The notes beneath the pieces are model-generated. The model did no database searches. It was not told where the DNA came from and saw only the letters and a list, made by a program, of their open reading frames with translations. Below, in pieces: positions 52,956 to 63,200 of a stretch of 64,000 bases of DNA. The position numbers and the translations under genes were made by a program. Source of the stretch: Dyadobacter sp. CY343 (GTDB lineage Bacteria; Bacteroidota; Bacteroidia; Cytophagales; Spirosomataceae); contig NZ_JAJUXK010000003.1 of the NCBI RefSeq assembly GCF_021390335.1, positions 62,001 through 126,000 on the forward strand. The letters run 5' to 3'. The first letter of the stretch is position 1. The number at the start of each line of letters is the position of its first letter.

Positions 52956-53849
52956 ATGAAAAGAAGACATTTCATCAGCATCATGGCCGCCGGGACTGTC
53001 TCGGCGGCTTATGTAAAGCTGGGCAACGCATTTGCCCTGCCTCTAAAAACTCATCGATATCAAATCGCAGTAATTGACCTAATGATCCTCAAAAGGCAGA
53101 AAATCAGTGCATTGCCGCTTGCCCGGGAGATCGGCGCCGATGGTTTGGAGATTGATATGGGCGGCCTGGGAAATCGGGAAACGTTCGATAACAAACTTGC
53201 AGACCCGCAGGTCAGGCAGCAATATCTCGATAAAGCGAAAGAACTAAACCTGACTTTTTGCTCGCTGGCGATGACGGGCTTTTATGCGCAGTCCTTTGCG
53301 AAACGCGAAGGTGTCGAAAAGATGGTTGGCGACTGTATTCAAATAATGCAGCAAATGAATATCAAAGTCGCTTTTCTGCCGCTGGGTATTCAGGGTGATT
53401 TAACCAAAAATCCTGAATTGCGGCCCCTGATCGTTGAAAGGCTGAAATTGGTGGCGCCACTGGCCGAAAAAACGGGCGTTATTATCGGAATAGAAACGGC
53501 GCTGAGCGCTGCGGAGGAAGTGAAACTCTTAAAGGATGTGGGTTCGAAAGCCATTCAGATCTATTTCAACTTCTCAAATGCATTAGAAGCGGGAAGGGAT
53601 GTGAGCGAAGAGTTGCGGATTTTGGGTAAAAATCGCATTTGCCAGATTCATTGTACAGATAAAGACGGCGTTTGGTTGGAAAATAACACCCGGCTCGATA
53701 TGCATAAAGTCAAAAAAACGCTGGATCAAATGGGCTGGAAAGGCTGGCTGGTTATTGAACGTTCGCGCGACGCTGCCCAGCCCCAAAATGTGAAAGGTAA
53801 CTATGCCGCTAACACTGCCTACATGAAATCTGTTTTCCAAACAAAATAA
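52956..53849 (+). CDS. Sugar phosphate isomerase/epimerase-like TIM-barrel protein
   Basis: 297 residues. The ATG at 52956 (MKRRHFISIMAAGTVSAAYVKLG) is used. The frame's earlier TTG at 52935 overlaps the previous gene. The N-terminus KRRHFISIMAAGTVSAA is a Tat-like export signal. The barrel has ISALPLAREIGADGLEIDMGGLGNRETFDN, IIGIETALSAAEEVKLL (Glu), IYFNFSNALEAGRD, ICQIHCTDKDGVWL (His) and WLVIERSRDAAQP (Glu), fitting the metal-dependent xylose-isomerase-like superfamily. Probably epimerises or isomerises a sugar released in the periplasm, but the substrate is not known. Confidence 0.86.
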   Translation: MKRRHFISIMAAGTVSAAYVKLGNAFALPLKTHRYQIAVIDLMILKRQKISALPLAREIGADGLEIDMGGLGNRETFDNKLADPQVRQQYLDKAKELNLTFCSLAMTGFYAQSFAKREGVEKMVGDCIQIMQQMNIKVAFLPLGIQGDLTKNPELRPLIVERLKLVAPLAEKTGVIIGIETALSAAEEVKLLKDVGSKAIQIYFNFSNALEAGRDVSEELRILGKNRICQIHCTDKDGVWLENNTRLDMHKVKKTLDQMGWKGWLVIERSRDAAQPQNVKGNYAANTAYMKSVFQTK

Positions 53850-53856
53850 GATCAAG

Positions 53857-54453
53857 ATGAATACAAGAACTCCCATTTTTTATTTGGTAATGCTTTTTGT
53901 GAGTTTGAAGGCATATTCACAGAATTCTGCGCAGGAGGAATTGAATTATGCTAAAACGCTCGATCAGCGCTCCTCGAAGATTGTGAATACATTGGAAATT
54001 GCAGACTCAGCAAAATATAAACGCGTTAAGTCGTTGATCGTGAACCAATATCGTGGACTCAACGAGATTCACGAGGGCAAAAAAGCCAAAGTGGGAACTG
54101 AGGAAACTGCGGCAAATCGGCTTACATTGCTTCATAGCGAATATCTGAAAAAACTGTCTGTCGAGCTGACCAGCGAGCAGGTCGCTGCGGTAAAAAATGG
54201 TATGACCTTCAATGTGTTAGCTGTCACAAATAAAGCTTATCAAGATATGATCCCATCGCTTCAGCCAGATGAAAAAACGCAGATCAATACCTGGCTGGTT
54301 GAGGCCCGCGAACTGGCGATGGACGCCGGCTCGTCGGAGGAAAAGCATCAGATTTTTGGCAAATACAAAGGTCGGATCAACAACTATCTCGCCAAGCGCG
54401 GGTACGATCTGCAAAAGGAAAGAGCGGCTTGGAACGCGCGTTTAAAGCGGTAA
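53857..54453 (+). CDS. Secreted DUF3826 protein
   Basis: 198 residues. Signal peptide MNTRTPIFYLVMLFVSLKAYSQ. Mature protein is helical, with LDQRSSKIVNTLEIADSAKYKRVKSLIVNQYRGLNEIHE and a long coil-like C-terminus (KHQIFGKYKGRINNYLAKRGYDLQKERAAWNARLKR). This is the DUF3826 pattern, found in glycan and pectin loci of Bacteroidota, and its function is not established. It closes the plus-strand run that starts at susC, and its end overlaps the convergent DUF5703 gene by 12 bases. Confidence 0.86.
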   Translation: MNTRTPIFYLVMLFVSLKAYSQNSAQEELNYAKTLDQRSSKIVNTLEIADSAKYKRVKSLIVNQYRGLNEIHEGKKAKVGTEETAANRLTLLHSEYLKKLSVELTSEQVAAVKNGMTFNVLAVTNKAYQDMIPSLQPDEKTQINTWLVEARELAMDAGSSEEKHQIFGKYKGRINNYLAKRGYDLQKERAAWNARLKR

Positions 54454-56760
54454 AATTGTCACATCCGCGGCGCGTGATGCTGGCGTAACTTTCAGATTTT
54501 CAACCTTTCCTTCCCTAATATCTCCTTCCAAAATGGTCTGGTAAGGTGCGTGCAGCTTGAACTTTCCATTCCATTCCTTCGGCCAGGCAGGCAGGAGAAA
54601 TAGTTTGCGGTCGTCCGTTTGCAAGAGCATTTCCTGTAAGCCGATCATCGCCGAGCCGCCCCAGTTGTGGTCGGGTGTCCAGTCGAAACCCGGGCCCCAG
54701 AATGTCGGGAAGCGGTGATTGGAATCTTTGAATTTTTCGCGCGTGAGCGCAGCGGCTTCTTCGGTCAAACCTAGTCGGGCCGCAAAAATGCTGTATTGCC
54801 GCCAGCCGACGTGACTCCTGAACTTCACCGCATGCGGGTCATATTTGTAGGTATTGATCGCGATTTCCAACCCCGGCTTCCCGACGCCGTAAATGCCCCA
54901 CGGAAAAACAGGATACAATTGAGGAGTCTCGGAATTTTGCACCCGCGCCCACGCTAAGGCCGGCGCCAGCGTTTTATGTCCTTCAAATTCGGCGAATGGA
55001 ATCGGCGGGACTTTCTTCAACATGGTCGACCACTGCTCGCGTTGCGGTTTTTCCAGGTATTTTTCGGGTAGTGCGAGCAGCCTTTCCAGGATCACTTTCA
55101 GAGCGGAAATGACGGTCGTGGAATTGTAGGTCATCTTGAAAGTTTCTGCGGCTGTGGTCGGGTAGAGGATATAATGCCCGTTTTCGTCCAGCGTTTTTGC
55201 CCCGCGCTGTCTGGCCAGCATTTGGTAATGTTCATCGTAAAATGTCAGGCAGCTTTCTATAAATGGAATGTAAGCACTGATATCCCGCCCTTCATATCGC
55301 TCGGTTTCCAGCATCATCAGGCAAAATTCAAACACCGTTTCCCACTGGTATTCCAGCCAGGCATTGTGTTCCATACCCGGGTCATAACCGGCGGGTCGCT
55401 TCATTCCGTATTCGGTCACATTAGGTAAGCCAAAATTTTCAATCTGTTCGGTAAAACTTGCGCCTTTGTGCTTCCAGTAATGCTCGCTGCGGAGTTCTGC
55501 ATTCCGTAGATTATTTAAGTAAAAATCAAATTGCGGCTTTAAAAGGTCGAAATCGCCGTTTTTGAACATCGGGAAATAAACGAGCCGCTGATTCTGGGCG
55601 GTAAAAGTGCCGCCACCCCAAAGCAGAAAGTCCGGCGAATAGCTGTATTTCTTATCTACAAACTCTGGGTCAAATGCGAATAAGCCTCCATTAAATTTGG
55701 TAGGCCACTTTCCGAATGCATTGCAGGCCAGCTGATATCTGAAAAGCTGGTAGTTCCGGGAAATGGTACTGTCCTTACCCTCGATCGTAATGTAACTCCT
55801 GTCCCAGAACTGTCTCCACCAGGCCTGAGTTTTTATAAGTGCTGTTTTTTTGTTCGAATCTGCATCTCTGAAAACCGCTGCCAAGCCCGCTTTCCATTCT
55901 ACCAAAGTCTCAGTCTGCGCCACATGCAAGCCGATTTCGAGTTCATGCGACCGGGCGTTTTTCATGCTTTCCAACTTCCAGGCGCGGAATTTTGAACTCG
56001 CATAAACACCTTCGGCGTTCCCGGCTGCACGCAGGTTTTTACCTCTCACAATCCCTCCGAAAGTGTTGTTTTTTACAGGGTTAAATAGCTGATTCTTAAC
56101 TGCTTCCATTTGTTCTTTCCTGACTGTAAAGTCAAATATATTCTCCTGGTCTGCCCGATTTTTATGGTAGAAAAGAATCTCATTTCCCTGAAATGCAACT
56201 TCATCTTTCAAGGTCTTTACCTCAAAAGTCTGCGGTGCCTTGTACGAATTGGCGCGGAGCTCGGGGCCCGTTACAACATGATCGTCAATACGCCAGGATT
56301 CGTAAAATGCATTCAGTTGCGTCGGTTGGGCGCTTTTGATTGCTACGTGGATCACCGGACGGAATACATCAACCCAAATATCCAATACCGTCCCGCCTGC
56401 CGAGATGCGCACGCTACCTTCGGAAAGGCGCAGTTCCTGTTTGGAATCGTTTGCTGTGAACGGGTTAGGGGAGAGGCGGAATCGCATTCGGCCAGGTTTG
56501 AGCATCTGATTGTTCTCGTCAAATGTTCCGCTTCGTGCCATATAGAATAGTACGTCGCCATTTTCAACCCACACATTTAAACCAATATCTCCGCCACCGC
56601 AAGGCATAGATTCGCCAGAGTTCTTGCTTTGGGTTGTCCAGATTACGTTATACCTGTCGATTTCACTCGATTGTGCGCGCGCGTTTGAGCAAATTATAAA
56701 CAGTAGAAGGGATTTAATTATCGTCTCCCCCAAACGAAATTGGCCCATGTAGGTAAGCAT
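54442..56760 (-). CDS. DUF5703 domain, GH95-like glycosidase
   Basis: 772 residues, signal peptide in the first 30 residues. The N-terminal DUF5703 beta-sandwich has YNVIWTTQSKNSGESMPCGGGDIGLNVWVENGDVLFYMARSGTFDENNQMLKPGRMR. The C-terminal (alpha/alpha)6 barrel has RYQLACNAFGKWPTKFNGGLFAF, WGGGTFTAQNQRLVYFPMF, YDPGMEHNAWLEYQWETVFEFCLMML and ILYPTTAAETFKMTYNSTTVISALKVILERL. The acidic residues in these segments fit a GH65/GH95-type fold, though I could not fix the catalytic Glu. It is convergent with the rest of the locus and divergent from the FGGY kinase. Confidence 0.83.
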   Translation of the reverse strand: MLTYMGQFRLGETIIKSLLLFIICSNARAQSSEIDRYNVIWTTQSKNSGESMPCGGGDIGLNVWVENGDVLFYMARSGTFDENNQMLKPGRMRFRLSPNPFTANDSKQELRLSEGSVRISAGGTVLDIWVDVFRPVIHVAIKSAQPTQLNAFYESWRIDDHVVTGPELRANSYKAPQTFEVKTLKDEVAFQGNEILFYHKNRADQENIFDFTVRKEQMEAVKNQLFNPVKNNTFGGIVRGKNLRAAGNAEGVYASSKFRAWKLESMKNARSHELEIGLHVAQTETLVEWKAGLAAVFRDADSNKKTALIKTQAWWRQFWDRSYITIEGKDSTISRNYQLFRYQLACNAFGKWPTKFNGGLFAFDPEFVDKKYSYSPDFLLWGGGTFTAQNQRLVYFPMFKNGDFDLLKPQFDFYLNNLRNAELRSEHYWKHKGASFTEQIENFGLPNVTEYGMKRPAGYDPGMEHNAWLEYQWETVFEFCLMMLETERYEGRDISAYIPFIESCLTFYDEHYQMLARQRGAKTLDENGHYILYPTTAAETFKMTYNSTTVISALKVILERLLALPEKYLEKPQREQWSTMLKKVPPIPFAEFEGHKTLAPALAWARVQNSETPQLYPVFPWGIYGVGKPGLEIAINTYKYDPHAVKFRSHVGWRQYSIFAARLGLTEEAAALTREKFKDSNHRFPTFWGPGFDWTPDHNWGGSAMIGLQEMLLQTDDRKLFLLPAWPKEWNGKFKLHAPYQTILEGDIREGKVENLKVTPASRAADVTILPL

Positions 56761-56900
56761 AACAGCAACTGGAAAATGATACTTTGTGAAGTTTAAATTA
56801 GAGGAAATAAATGATATCTTTCTTTGTTTTCGTTTATTTTTCTTTTCTTTGTTTTAATAAGGTCCGACTCATTATTTACTCGTTATTCTTCATATAAGCT

Positions 56901-58415
56901 ATGCAAGGTCCATTTGTTTTAGCGATCGATCAGGGCACAAGTAGCACCAAATCGGTCATATTCAATAGCTTGGGAGAACCGGTCGCAAGAGCGGTTGAGC
57001 CGCTTAAAACCTTTTATCTGAAAGGTGGATTTGTGGAACAGGAACCGCAAGAGATTTATGCAAATGTGCTTGTTTCCGTAAAAAAGTGTTTGGAAGATTT
57101 CGCTGAAAAAGGTGGGTCGCCCGGGGATATTGTCTCTTGTGGCATTTCCAACCAGCGGGAGACTTTCGTGATCTGGGGCGAATCGGGCAAACCAATCTAT
57201 AATGCGGTCGTGTGGCAATGCAAGCGGTCGACAGGGATCTGTGAAAAGCTGATTTCGGAAGGGTATTCCGATCTGATCAGATCTAAAACGGGTTTGCTGA
57301 TCGATCCCTATTTTTCAGGAACCAAAGTTTGCTGGCTTCTTGAAAATAATAACAGGGTCAGGGACGCGATTCAGGCCGGACAAGCCTATTTCGGAACCAT
57401 CGACACGTGGCTGCTTTATAAGCTGACGGGCGGAAAACGCTATCTGACGGACCATACCAACGCTTCCCGTACGCTTTTTTTTAATCTGGAAACGCTGAAT
57501 TGGGACGGAGAAATTTTGAGTGAACTTGGACTTTCTGGCTTGCATTTACCTGCTATTCAGCCTTCTGCGAGCCAATTCGGCGAATCTTACTTCGGTGGAT
57601 TGTTTGAAAAACCCCTACCTATTACAGCGATGATCGGCGACTCGCACGCGGCTGCTTTTGGAGAAGGTTGTTTTGAGCCGGGTATTGCCAAGGCAACGCT
57701 GGGCACGGGATCGTCGATATTGATGAACATTGGAAATGCGCCCAAAATATCCACGCAGGGCATGGTGACGACGATGGGATACAGTACGGGATCGCACGTG
57801 GAATATGCGTTGGAAGGCGTAATCGTAACCTGCGGAGCGACGATAGAGTGGTTGAAAAATAACCTTGGATTGTTTGAAAACAGCCGGGAGACGGAGGAAA
57901 TGGCGAAAAGTGTGAGCGATAATGGCGGCGTTTACCTCGTTCCGGCATTCAGCGGACTCGGCGCGCCGCATTGGGATATGAACCGCAAAGCCTCGATTAC
58001 TGGACTGACTTTTGACCATACCAAAAACCACATTGTCCGCGCCGCGCTGGAATCGGTGGCTTATCAGATTAAGGATGTGATCACGGCGATGGAAGCTGAT
58101 TCGGATATCGTTTTGGAGCAACTGATGGTCGACGGCGGGCTTACTTCCAATGGTTTTGTAGTGCAATTTCTGGCCGATCTGCTCGAAAAGCCGGTTGTGA
58201 ATCCCGGCTTGCAGGAAGTGTCCGCACTAGGTGCAGCTTTTCTTTCTGGTTTACAATCAGGAGTTTACGCCAGTGTAGACCATTTGAAACAACTTAAAAA
58301 AAGCAACGAAACAACGGTACCTTCCCCGCAAAATGGTCTTGTAAAAAAGAGCTACCAGGGCTGGCAGGAAGCTGTTGGTTCGCGCCCGGTACTGATTCCA
58401 TCTGAACAAAACTGA
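56901..58415 (+). CDS. FGGY carbohydrate/polyol kinase resembling glycerol kinase
   Basis: 504 residues. It aligns by eye with E. coli GlpK from end to end: DQGTSSTKSVIF, EQEPQEIYANVL, GISNQRETFVIW, NAVVWQCKRSTGIC, DPYFSGTKVCWLLE, DTWLLYKLTGG, TDHTNASRTLFFNL, and VDGGLTSNGFVVQFLADLL. Pocket residues corresponding to GlpK Arg83, Glu84, Trp103, Tyr135 and Asp245 are kept (R86, E87, W105, Y137, D247). Gln246 and Phe270 are Ser (S248 in MIGDSHAAAFG, S272 in LGTGSSILMN). So the substrate may be a polyol or sugar other than glycerol. Context suggests a pectin-derived sugar, an inference. Confidence 0.87.
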   Translation: MQGPFVLAIDQGTSSTKSVIFNSLGEPVARAVEPLKTFYLKGGFVEQEPQEIYANVLVSVKKCLEDFAEKGGSPGDIVSCGISNQRETFVIWGESGKPIYNAVVWQCKRSTGICEKLISEGYSDLIRSKTGLLIDPYFSGTKVCWLLENNNRVRDAIQAGQAYFGTIDTWLLYKLTGGKRYLTDHTNASRTLFFNLETLNWDGEILSELGLSGLHLPAIQPSASQFGESYFGGLFEKPLPITAMIGDSHAAAFGEGCFEPGIAKATLGTGSSILMNIGNAPKISTQGMVTTMGYSTGSHVEYALEGVIVTCGATIEWLKNNLGLFENSRETEEMAKSVSDNGGVYLVPAFSGLGAPHWDMNRKASITGLTFDHTKNHIVRAALESVAYQIKDVITAMEADSDIVLEQLMVDGGLTSNGFVVQFLADLLEKPVVNPGLQEVSALGAAFLSGLQSGVYASVDHLKQLKKSNETTVPSPQNGLVKKSYQGWQEAVGSRPVLIPSEQN

Positions 58416-58433
58416 ACCACTTAAATACCTTTC

Positions 58434-60023
58434 ATGAAATCCATTCTGCTGTTTACTTTACTTTTTACCGCTACTTTTCATCAAGTATTCTCTCAAACGA
58501 AAATTGAACGCTGGGACCGGTTTGAGATCAGTCTGAAAGGTCCTGAAAATGGAAATCCGTTTGAAGAAATTACACTGGGCGCGGAGTTCAGTAATGGAAA
58601 AGAGAAGATAAAAGCTGCGGGATTTTATGATGGAAAAGGTGTTTATAAAGTGCGTTTTATGCCGCAGTCTGTCGGGGATTGGAGATATAAAACATTCAGT
58701 AACAATAAGGTACTGAGCGGGAAGTCTGGCAGTTTTACCTGCGTCGACGCCACCGGTGAAAATCACGGGCCGGTGAAAGTGGCTGACACCTACCACTTTA
58801 AATATGCAGACGGAAAACGGTACTATCCTTTCGGGACGACTTTGTACGCCTGGACGCACCAGCCGACTGCATTGGAAGAAATTACTTTGAAGACTCTGTC
58901 GACCGCGCCTTTTAATAAAGTGCGCATGTGCGTTTTTCCGAAATACTACGCCAATGTTGAAAACGAGCCGCTTTTTTATCCATTTGTGAAAAAAGGCGAA
59001 AGTAAAACGAGTACCGGACGAGTGAAATTAGAATGGGACTTCACCCGATTTGAACCCGCTTTCTTTGAGCACCTGGAAAAGCGTATCGATGACCTGAAAG
59101 CGCTTGGGATTGAGGCGGATGTGATCATTTTTCACCCTTATGATAAAGGTCGCTGGGGTTTTGATAGCATGGGCCGGGATAACGATGTCAAGTACATTAA
59201 GTACCTCACAGCCAGGCTTTCATCTTTTAGAAACGTATGGTGGTCGCTGGCAAATGAGTTTGATTATATTAAAACAAAGCCGCGCGAGGATTGGGATATT
59301 TACACAAAAGCTGTGGTCGATTCGGATCCTTATCAGCATTTGTGCTCGATTCACAATGGGAGTGTTTATTACGATAACTGGAAGCCGGAGTTCACGCATG
59401 TGAGCATTCAAAATGGATCGACGGTGGAAGATTTCGGGCGCGCTGTGCTGCTGCGGGACGTGTTTTTCAAGCCTATGGTCTACGACGAAGTTTGCTATGA
59501 AGGCGATTTGCCGCAGCGCTGGGGACATTTGAGTGGCGAAGAAATGACGGAAGCTTTTTGGCAGGGTACAATTGCGGGAACGTATGTGACGCACGGTGAG
59601 ACTTACAAGAATGCGGGAGATACCATCAACTGGGCGAAAGGCGGCCGACTGATCGGAAGCAGCCCGGCGCGGATCGGGTTTCTGAAAAAGATCCTCGAAG
59701 AAGCCCCTGGCCCGCTCGAAATGGCCGATCCCTGGAAAGACCATCATACCGCTACAACCGCAGACAGCAGCTATTATTTAATCTATTTTGGCAAGAAAAT
59801 GCAGCAGGAATGGGCCTTCAATCTTCCCAAAAAAGCCGGTCCGGCTGCCAAAACGAAATTCCGGGTGGAAGTGATCGATACCTGGAATATGACAATCACA
59901 AAACTTCCGGAAGTATTCGAAGCCGGCGCCCCCGTGGAATATCGGATATTTGACAAAGACCGCAAAACGATCAGGTTACCGATGAAGCCCTACTTAGCGT
60001 TGCGGATTCGGGCTGTGGAGTGA
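58434..60023 (+). CDS. DUF5060 / apiosidase-like glycoside hydrolase
   Basis: 529 residues with signal peptide (MKSILLFTLLFTATFHQVFSQ). An N-terminal DUF5060 beta-domain (IERWDRFEISLKGPENGNPFEEITLGAEFS) precedes a TIM barrel of the DUF4038/apiosidase-like class: YPFGTTLYAWTHQP, ADVIIFHPYDKGRWGFDSMGRD, VWWSLANEFDYIKTK (likely acid/base Glu in ANEF) and PMVYDEVCYEGDLPQRWGHLSGEEMTEAFWQGTIAGTYVTHGET (likely nucleophile Glu in DEVCYEG). A C-terminal beta domain of the DUF5605 type follows. Exo-acting on a pectic side chain is plausible. The exact sugar is unknown. Starts 19 bases after the kinase stop, likely in one operon. Confidence 0.86.
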   Translation: MKSILLFTLLFTATFHQVFSQTKIERWDRFEISLKGPENGNPFEEITLGAEFSNGKEKIKAAGFYDGKGVYKVRFMPQSVGDWRYKTFSNNKVLSGKSGSFTCVDATGENHGPVKVADTYHFKYADGKRYYPFGTTLYAWTHQPTALEEITLKTLSTAPFNKVRMCVFPKYYANVENEPLFYPFVKKGESKTSTGRVKLEWDFTRFEPAFFEHLEKRIDDLKALGIEADVIIFHPYDKGRWGFDSMGRDNDVKYIKYLTARLSSFRNVWWSLANEFDYIKTKPREDWDIYTKAVVDSDPYQHLCSIHNGSVYYDNWKPEFTHVSIQNGSTVEDFGRAVLLRDVFFKPMVYDEVCYEGDLPQRWGHLSGEEMTEAFWQGTIAGTYVTHGETYKNAGDTINWAKGGRLIGSSPARIGFLKKILEEAPGPLEMADPWKDHHTATTADSSYYLIYFGKKMQQEWAFNLPKKAGPAAKTKFRVEVIDTWNMTITKLPEVFEAGAPVEYRIFDKDRKTIRLPMKPYLALRIRAVE

Positions 60024-60291
60024 TTTAAACTAGCGGCTTCTTTCTTATCTATTTCAGAATCGCGACTTACGAATTGGTTTTCGTAAAACGCCGATTTGTG
60101 ACCGGTTTTTTTACTTTTTAAAGAATTTCCTTCCCTGCAAGCGTCTATTTCACAAATTTTTATAGGAAAAGACATAAAATCTCTTCGAATTATTTTTTCT
60201 GTTTCTTTTTATTTCTAATTTTCGTAAAAAATAGAATATAAAAGAAAAATAAGGAAAATCCTGTCACCAAGTTCAACGCTGCTTCTTATCT

Positions 60292-63200
60292 ATGAAAAAC
60301 ATCTTACCAATTATTCTGGCATTCCTGCTGGCTGTTACGGCTGCTGATGCGCAGACGATTACAGTCAAAGGCAGGGTCACGGGGATCAGTGATACAGACC
60401 CGCTTCCGGGTGTCAGTGTGATCATTAAAGGAACCCAAAGAGGTACGACTACCGACGCCGAAGGAGCTTACAGCATTGATGTTCCAGACGGAAATACGGT
60501 ATTGGTTTTCAGCTTTGTAGGTTATAAAACGGTTGAAGAATCCGTAGGCTCACGGAATGAAGTGGCTGTGAAACTGTCCTCTGAAAACAAGGCGCTGGAA
60601 GAGGTGGTTGTGGTAGGCTATGGAACGCAGAGCAAGCGTGCGGTGACGGGTTCGGTGATTTCGGTGAACTATGATAAGTTTAAAGACAGATCCTTCAGCA
60701 ACGTGACCCAGTCGCTGGCGGGTACGATGCCGGGTGTCAATATTTCGCAGTCGCAAGGTGCGCCGGGCGCTTCGCCGGTGATCAAGATAAGGGGCGTGAG
60801 CTCTATTACTGCGGGTACCAATCCGCTGATCGTCGTCGACGGGGTTCCATTGGAAAATTTTAATTTAAACCTGATCAATCCGCAGGATATTGAGTCTATT
60901 GAGGTATTGAAAGACGCTTCTTCTGCGGCTATTTACGGTTCAAGAGGGTCGAGCGGCGTGATTTTGGTTACGACTAAAATGGGTAAGGCTGGTAAAGTGA
61001 ATGTGAGCGCAAATATTGAATACGGAACGCAAAAGGTGGTTCGTCGGGTGAAAATGATGGATGCGCAGCAATTTATCGAAACCTATAAAGATGCAAAAAA
61101 CAATGCCTGGATCGCGCAGGGTGGAAATGCGAGTGATTTGAATGATGTTCGTCCGGCTACATTGAGGATACCCGATGATTTTAGAAACAATCCGGAACAA
61201 TTCGGAAAAGGGACCGACTGGCAGGATGTGATGTTCCGCACAGCTCCTTCGTTCAATGCGCAGTTCAGCGTGTCGGGCGGGACGGAAAAAACGCAGTATC
61301 TGTTCTCGGCGGCTTACCTGGATCAGACAGCGGTTCTGGATGAAAATTACTATAAGAGACTGTCGATCAGATCCAATGTGAAAACTGCGATCAATAGTCG
61401 GCTGACGGTTGGATTGAATCTTGGCATTACTTCCATATTTGACCGGACGGAAGGAACGCAGGGAAAGAGCGACGTGATCAGCCTTGGTCTGCAAAGCAAC
61501 CCGCACTTTCCTGTTTACAACGAAAACGGCAATCTTGGCTTTCGCGACCCGAATTCTACCTGGTTCCGATTTACTTCTTATGCTGATATGAACCTGTGGC
61601 ATCCTTACTCGCTGACGCGGGAGGTTGATAAAGCGAGAAAGTCATTCAATACGCTCGCAACCGGGTTTTTGGAATATGAAGTGGTGAAAGACCTGCGTTT
61701 CCGAACGAGTTTAAGCGGCAATTTATACAACACCAGAAACAGTTTTTACTGGAATGATAAACAGAAATATGGCTACTCGGCTGTACTCGCGGCACAGGGA
61801 AATGCCGGCGATGCATATATGCTCAACTGGCTGATCGAGAATACGTTGAACTATGATAAGAAGATTGGTGAGCACGCATTTACGGGTTTATTAGGCTACA
61901 CAATTCAGAAGCAGCGGGATGAAACGATGTACGTGGCTTCGAATAATTTCCCGAACGATCTCGTACATACATTGAATGCAGGAACGGTGACAGCGGGCAA
62001 TACAACTGCGAGTGAGTGGTCGCTGCTGTCGTACCTGGCCCGGGTTCAATACAATTTCAAAAACAAATATTTCCTGGCTGGCGCGATTCGCCGCGATGGT
62101 ATGTCGCGGTTTGGAAGTGACAACAAGTGGGGCTATTTCCCTTCTGTTTCAGCCGGTTGGTTGATTTCGGATGAGAGCTTCCTGAGTTCTGTACCGGTGA
62201 TCAACAACCTGAAATTACGTGCCAGTTACGGTGTGACCGGAAACAACCAGATTCCCAATTATGGCCCGATCAGTTTACTGGCCGGCGCGCCTTATGTGAA
62301 TGGTGCCACGCTTGCCAATGGTTTGAAAGTGAGTGGTTTGGCTAATCCGGGATTGAAGTGGGAGAAGACCAATCAATTTAATATCGGCGTGGATCTGGGT
62401 CTGTTTAATAATAGGATCAACCTCTCTGCTGAGTATTATAATTCGATTACGCGGGATATGTTGCTTTTTGTGCCAATTCCTGATATTACCGGCTTTTCAT
62501 CGCAGTTGACGAACATTGGTAAAATGCGTAACCGCGGTGTAGAGTTGAATATTTCTACCAAAAACTTTGCAGGCGACTTCTATTGGAATACGGATTTCAA
62601 CATTTCCCGCAACCGTAACAAAGTTTTGCAACTCGGGCCGGGCAATGCGCCTATTCAATATGTAGATAATGTGGTGACGGTGCGGACGGAAGTCGGGCAG
62701 CCGGTTTCGAATTTCTTCGGTTATATTTTCGATGGAGTTTTCAAAAATCAGGCAGAAATAGACGCTTACCCACATCACGTAAGTACAACGCCGGGCGATC
62801 CGAAAGCGCGTGATGTGAATGGTGACGGAAAAATTTCAGACGCGGACCGTACTATTCTCGGGAATTATCAACCCGATTTTATCGCTGGGATCACAAATAC
62901 AGTTGGGTACAAAGGATTTGAATTCTCGTTTTTGTTGCAGGGCTCTTTCGGTGGTGAGATTGCAAATAACAATGTCAGATACCTTGGTACCTGGGATAAT
63001 GGACGCAATTTTTACGAGAGTATGTACAATTACTGGCGGTCGGAAAGTCAGCCTGGCGATGGGAAGCACTTCAAGCCTTCGGTCAATTACCTGGGCTTGC
63101 AGAAGCAGTTTTCGTCCTATTGGGTAGAGGATGCGAGTTTTATACGGGTCAAAAATATCCGCGTTTCCTACGCATTACCGTCGTCGGTGACGAGCAAGTT

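Noticed and set aside
56820..56900. Promoter for the FGGY kinase
   Set aside because: TTTG at 56848-56851 has no proper TAnnTTTG at the right spacing. No call was made.
60084..60110. Small TTACGAA/TTCGTAA hairpin after the DUF5060 gene as terminator
   Set aside because: Only seven base pairs, weak and without a T tract.
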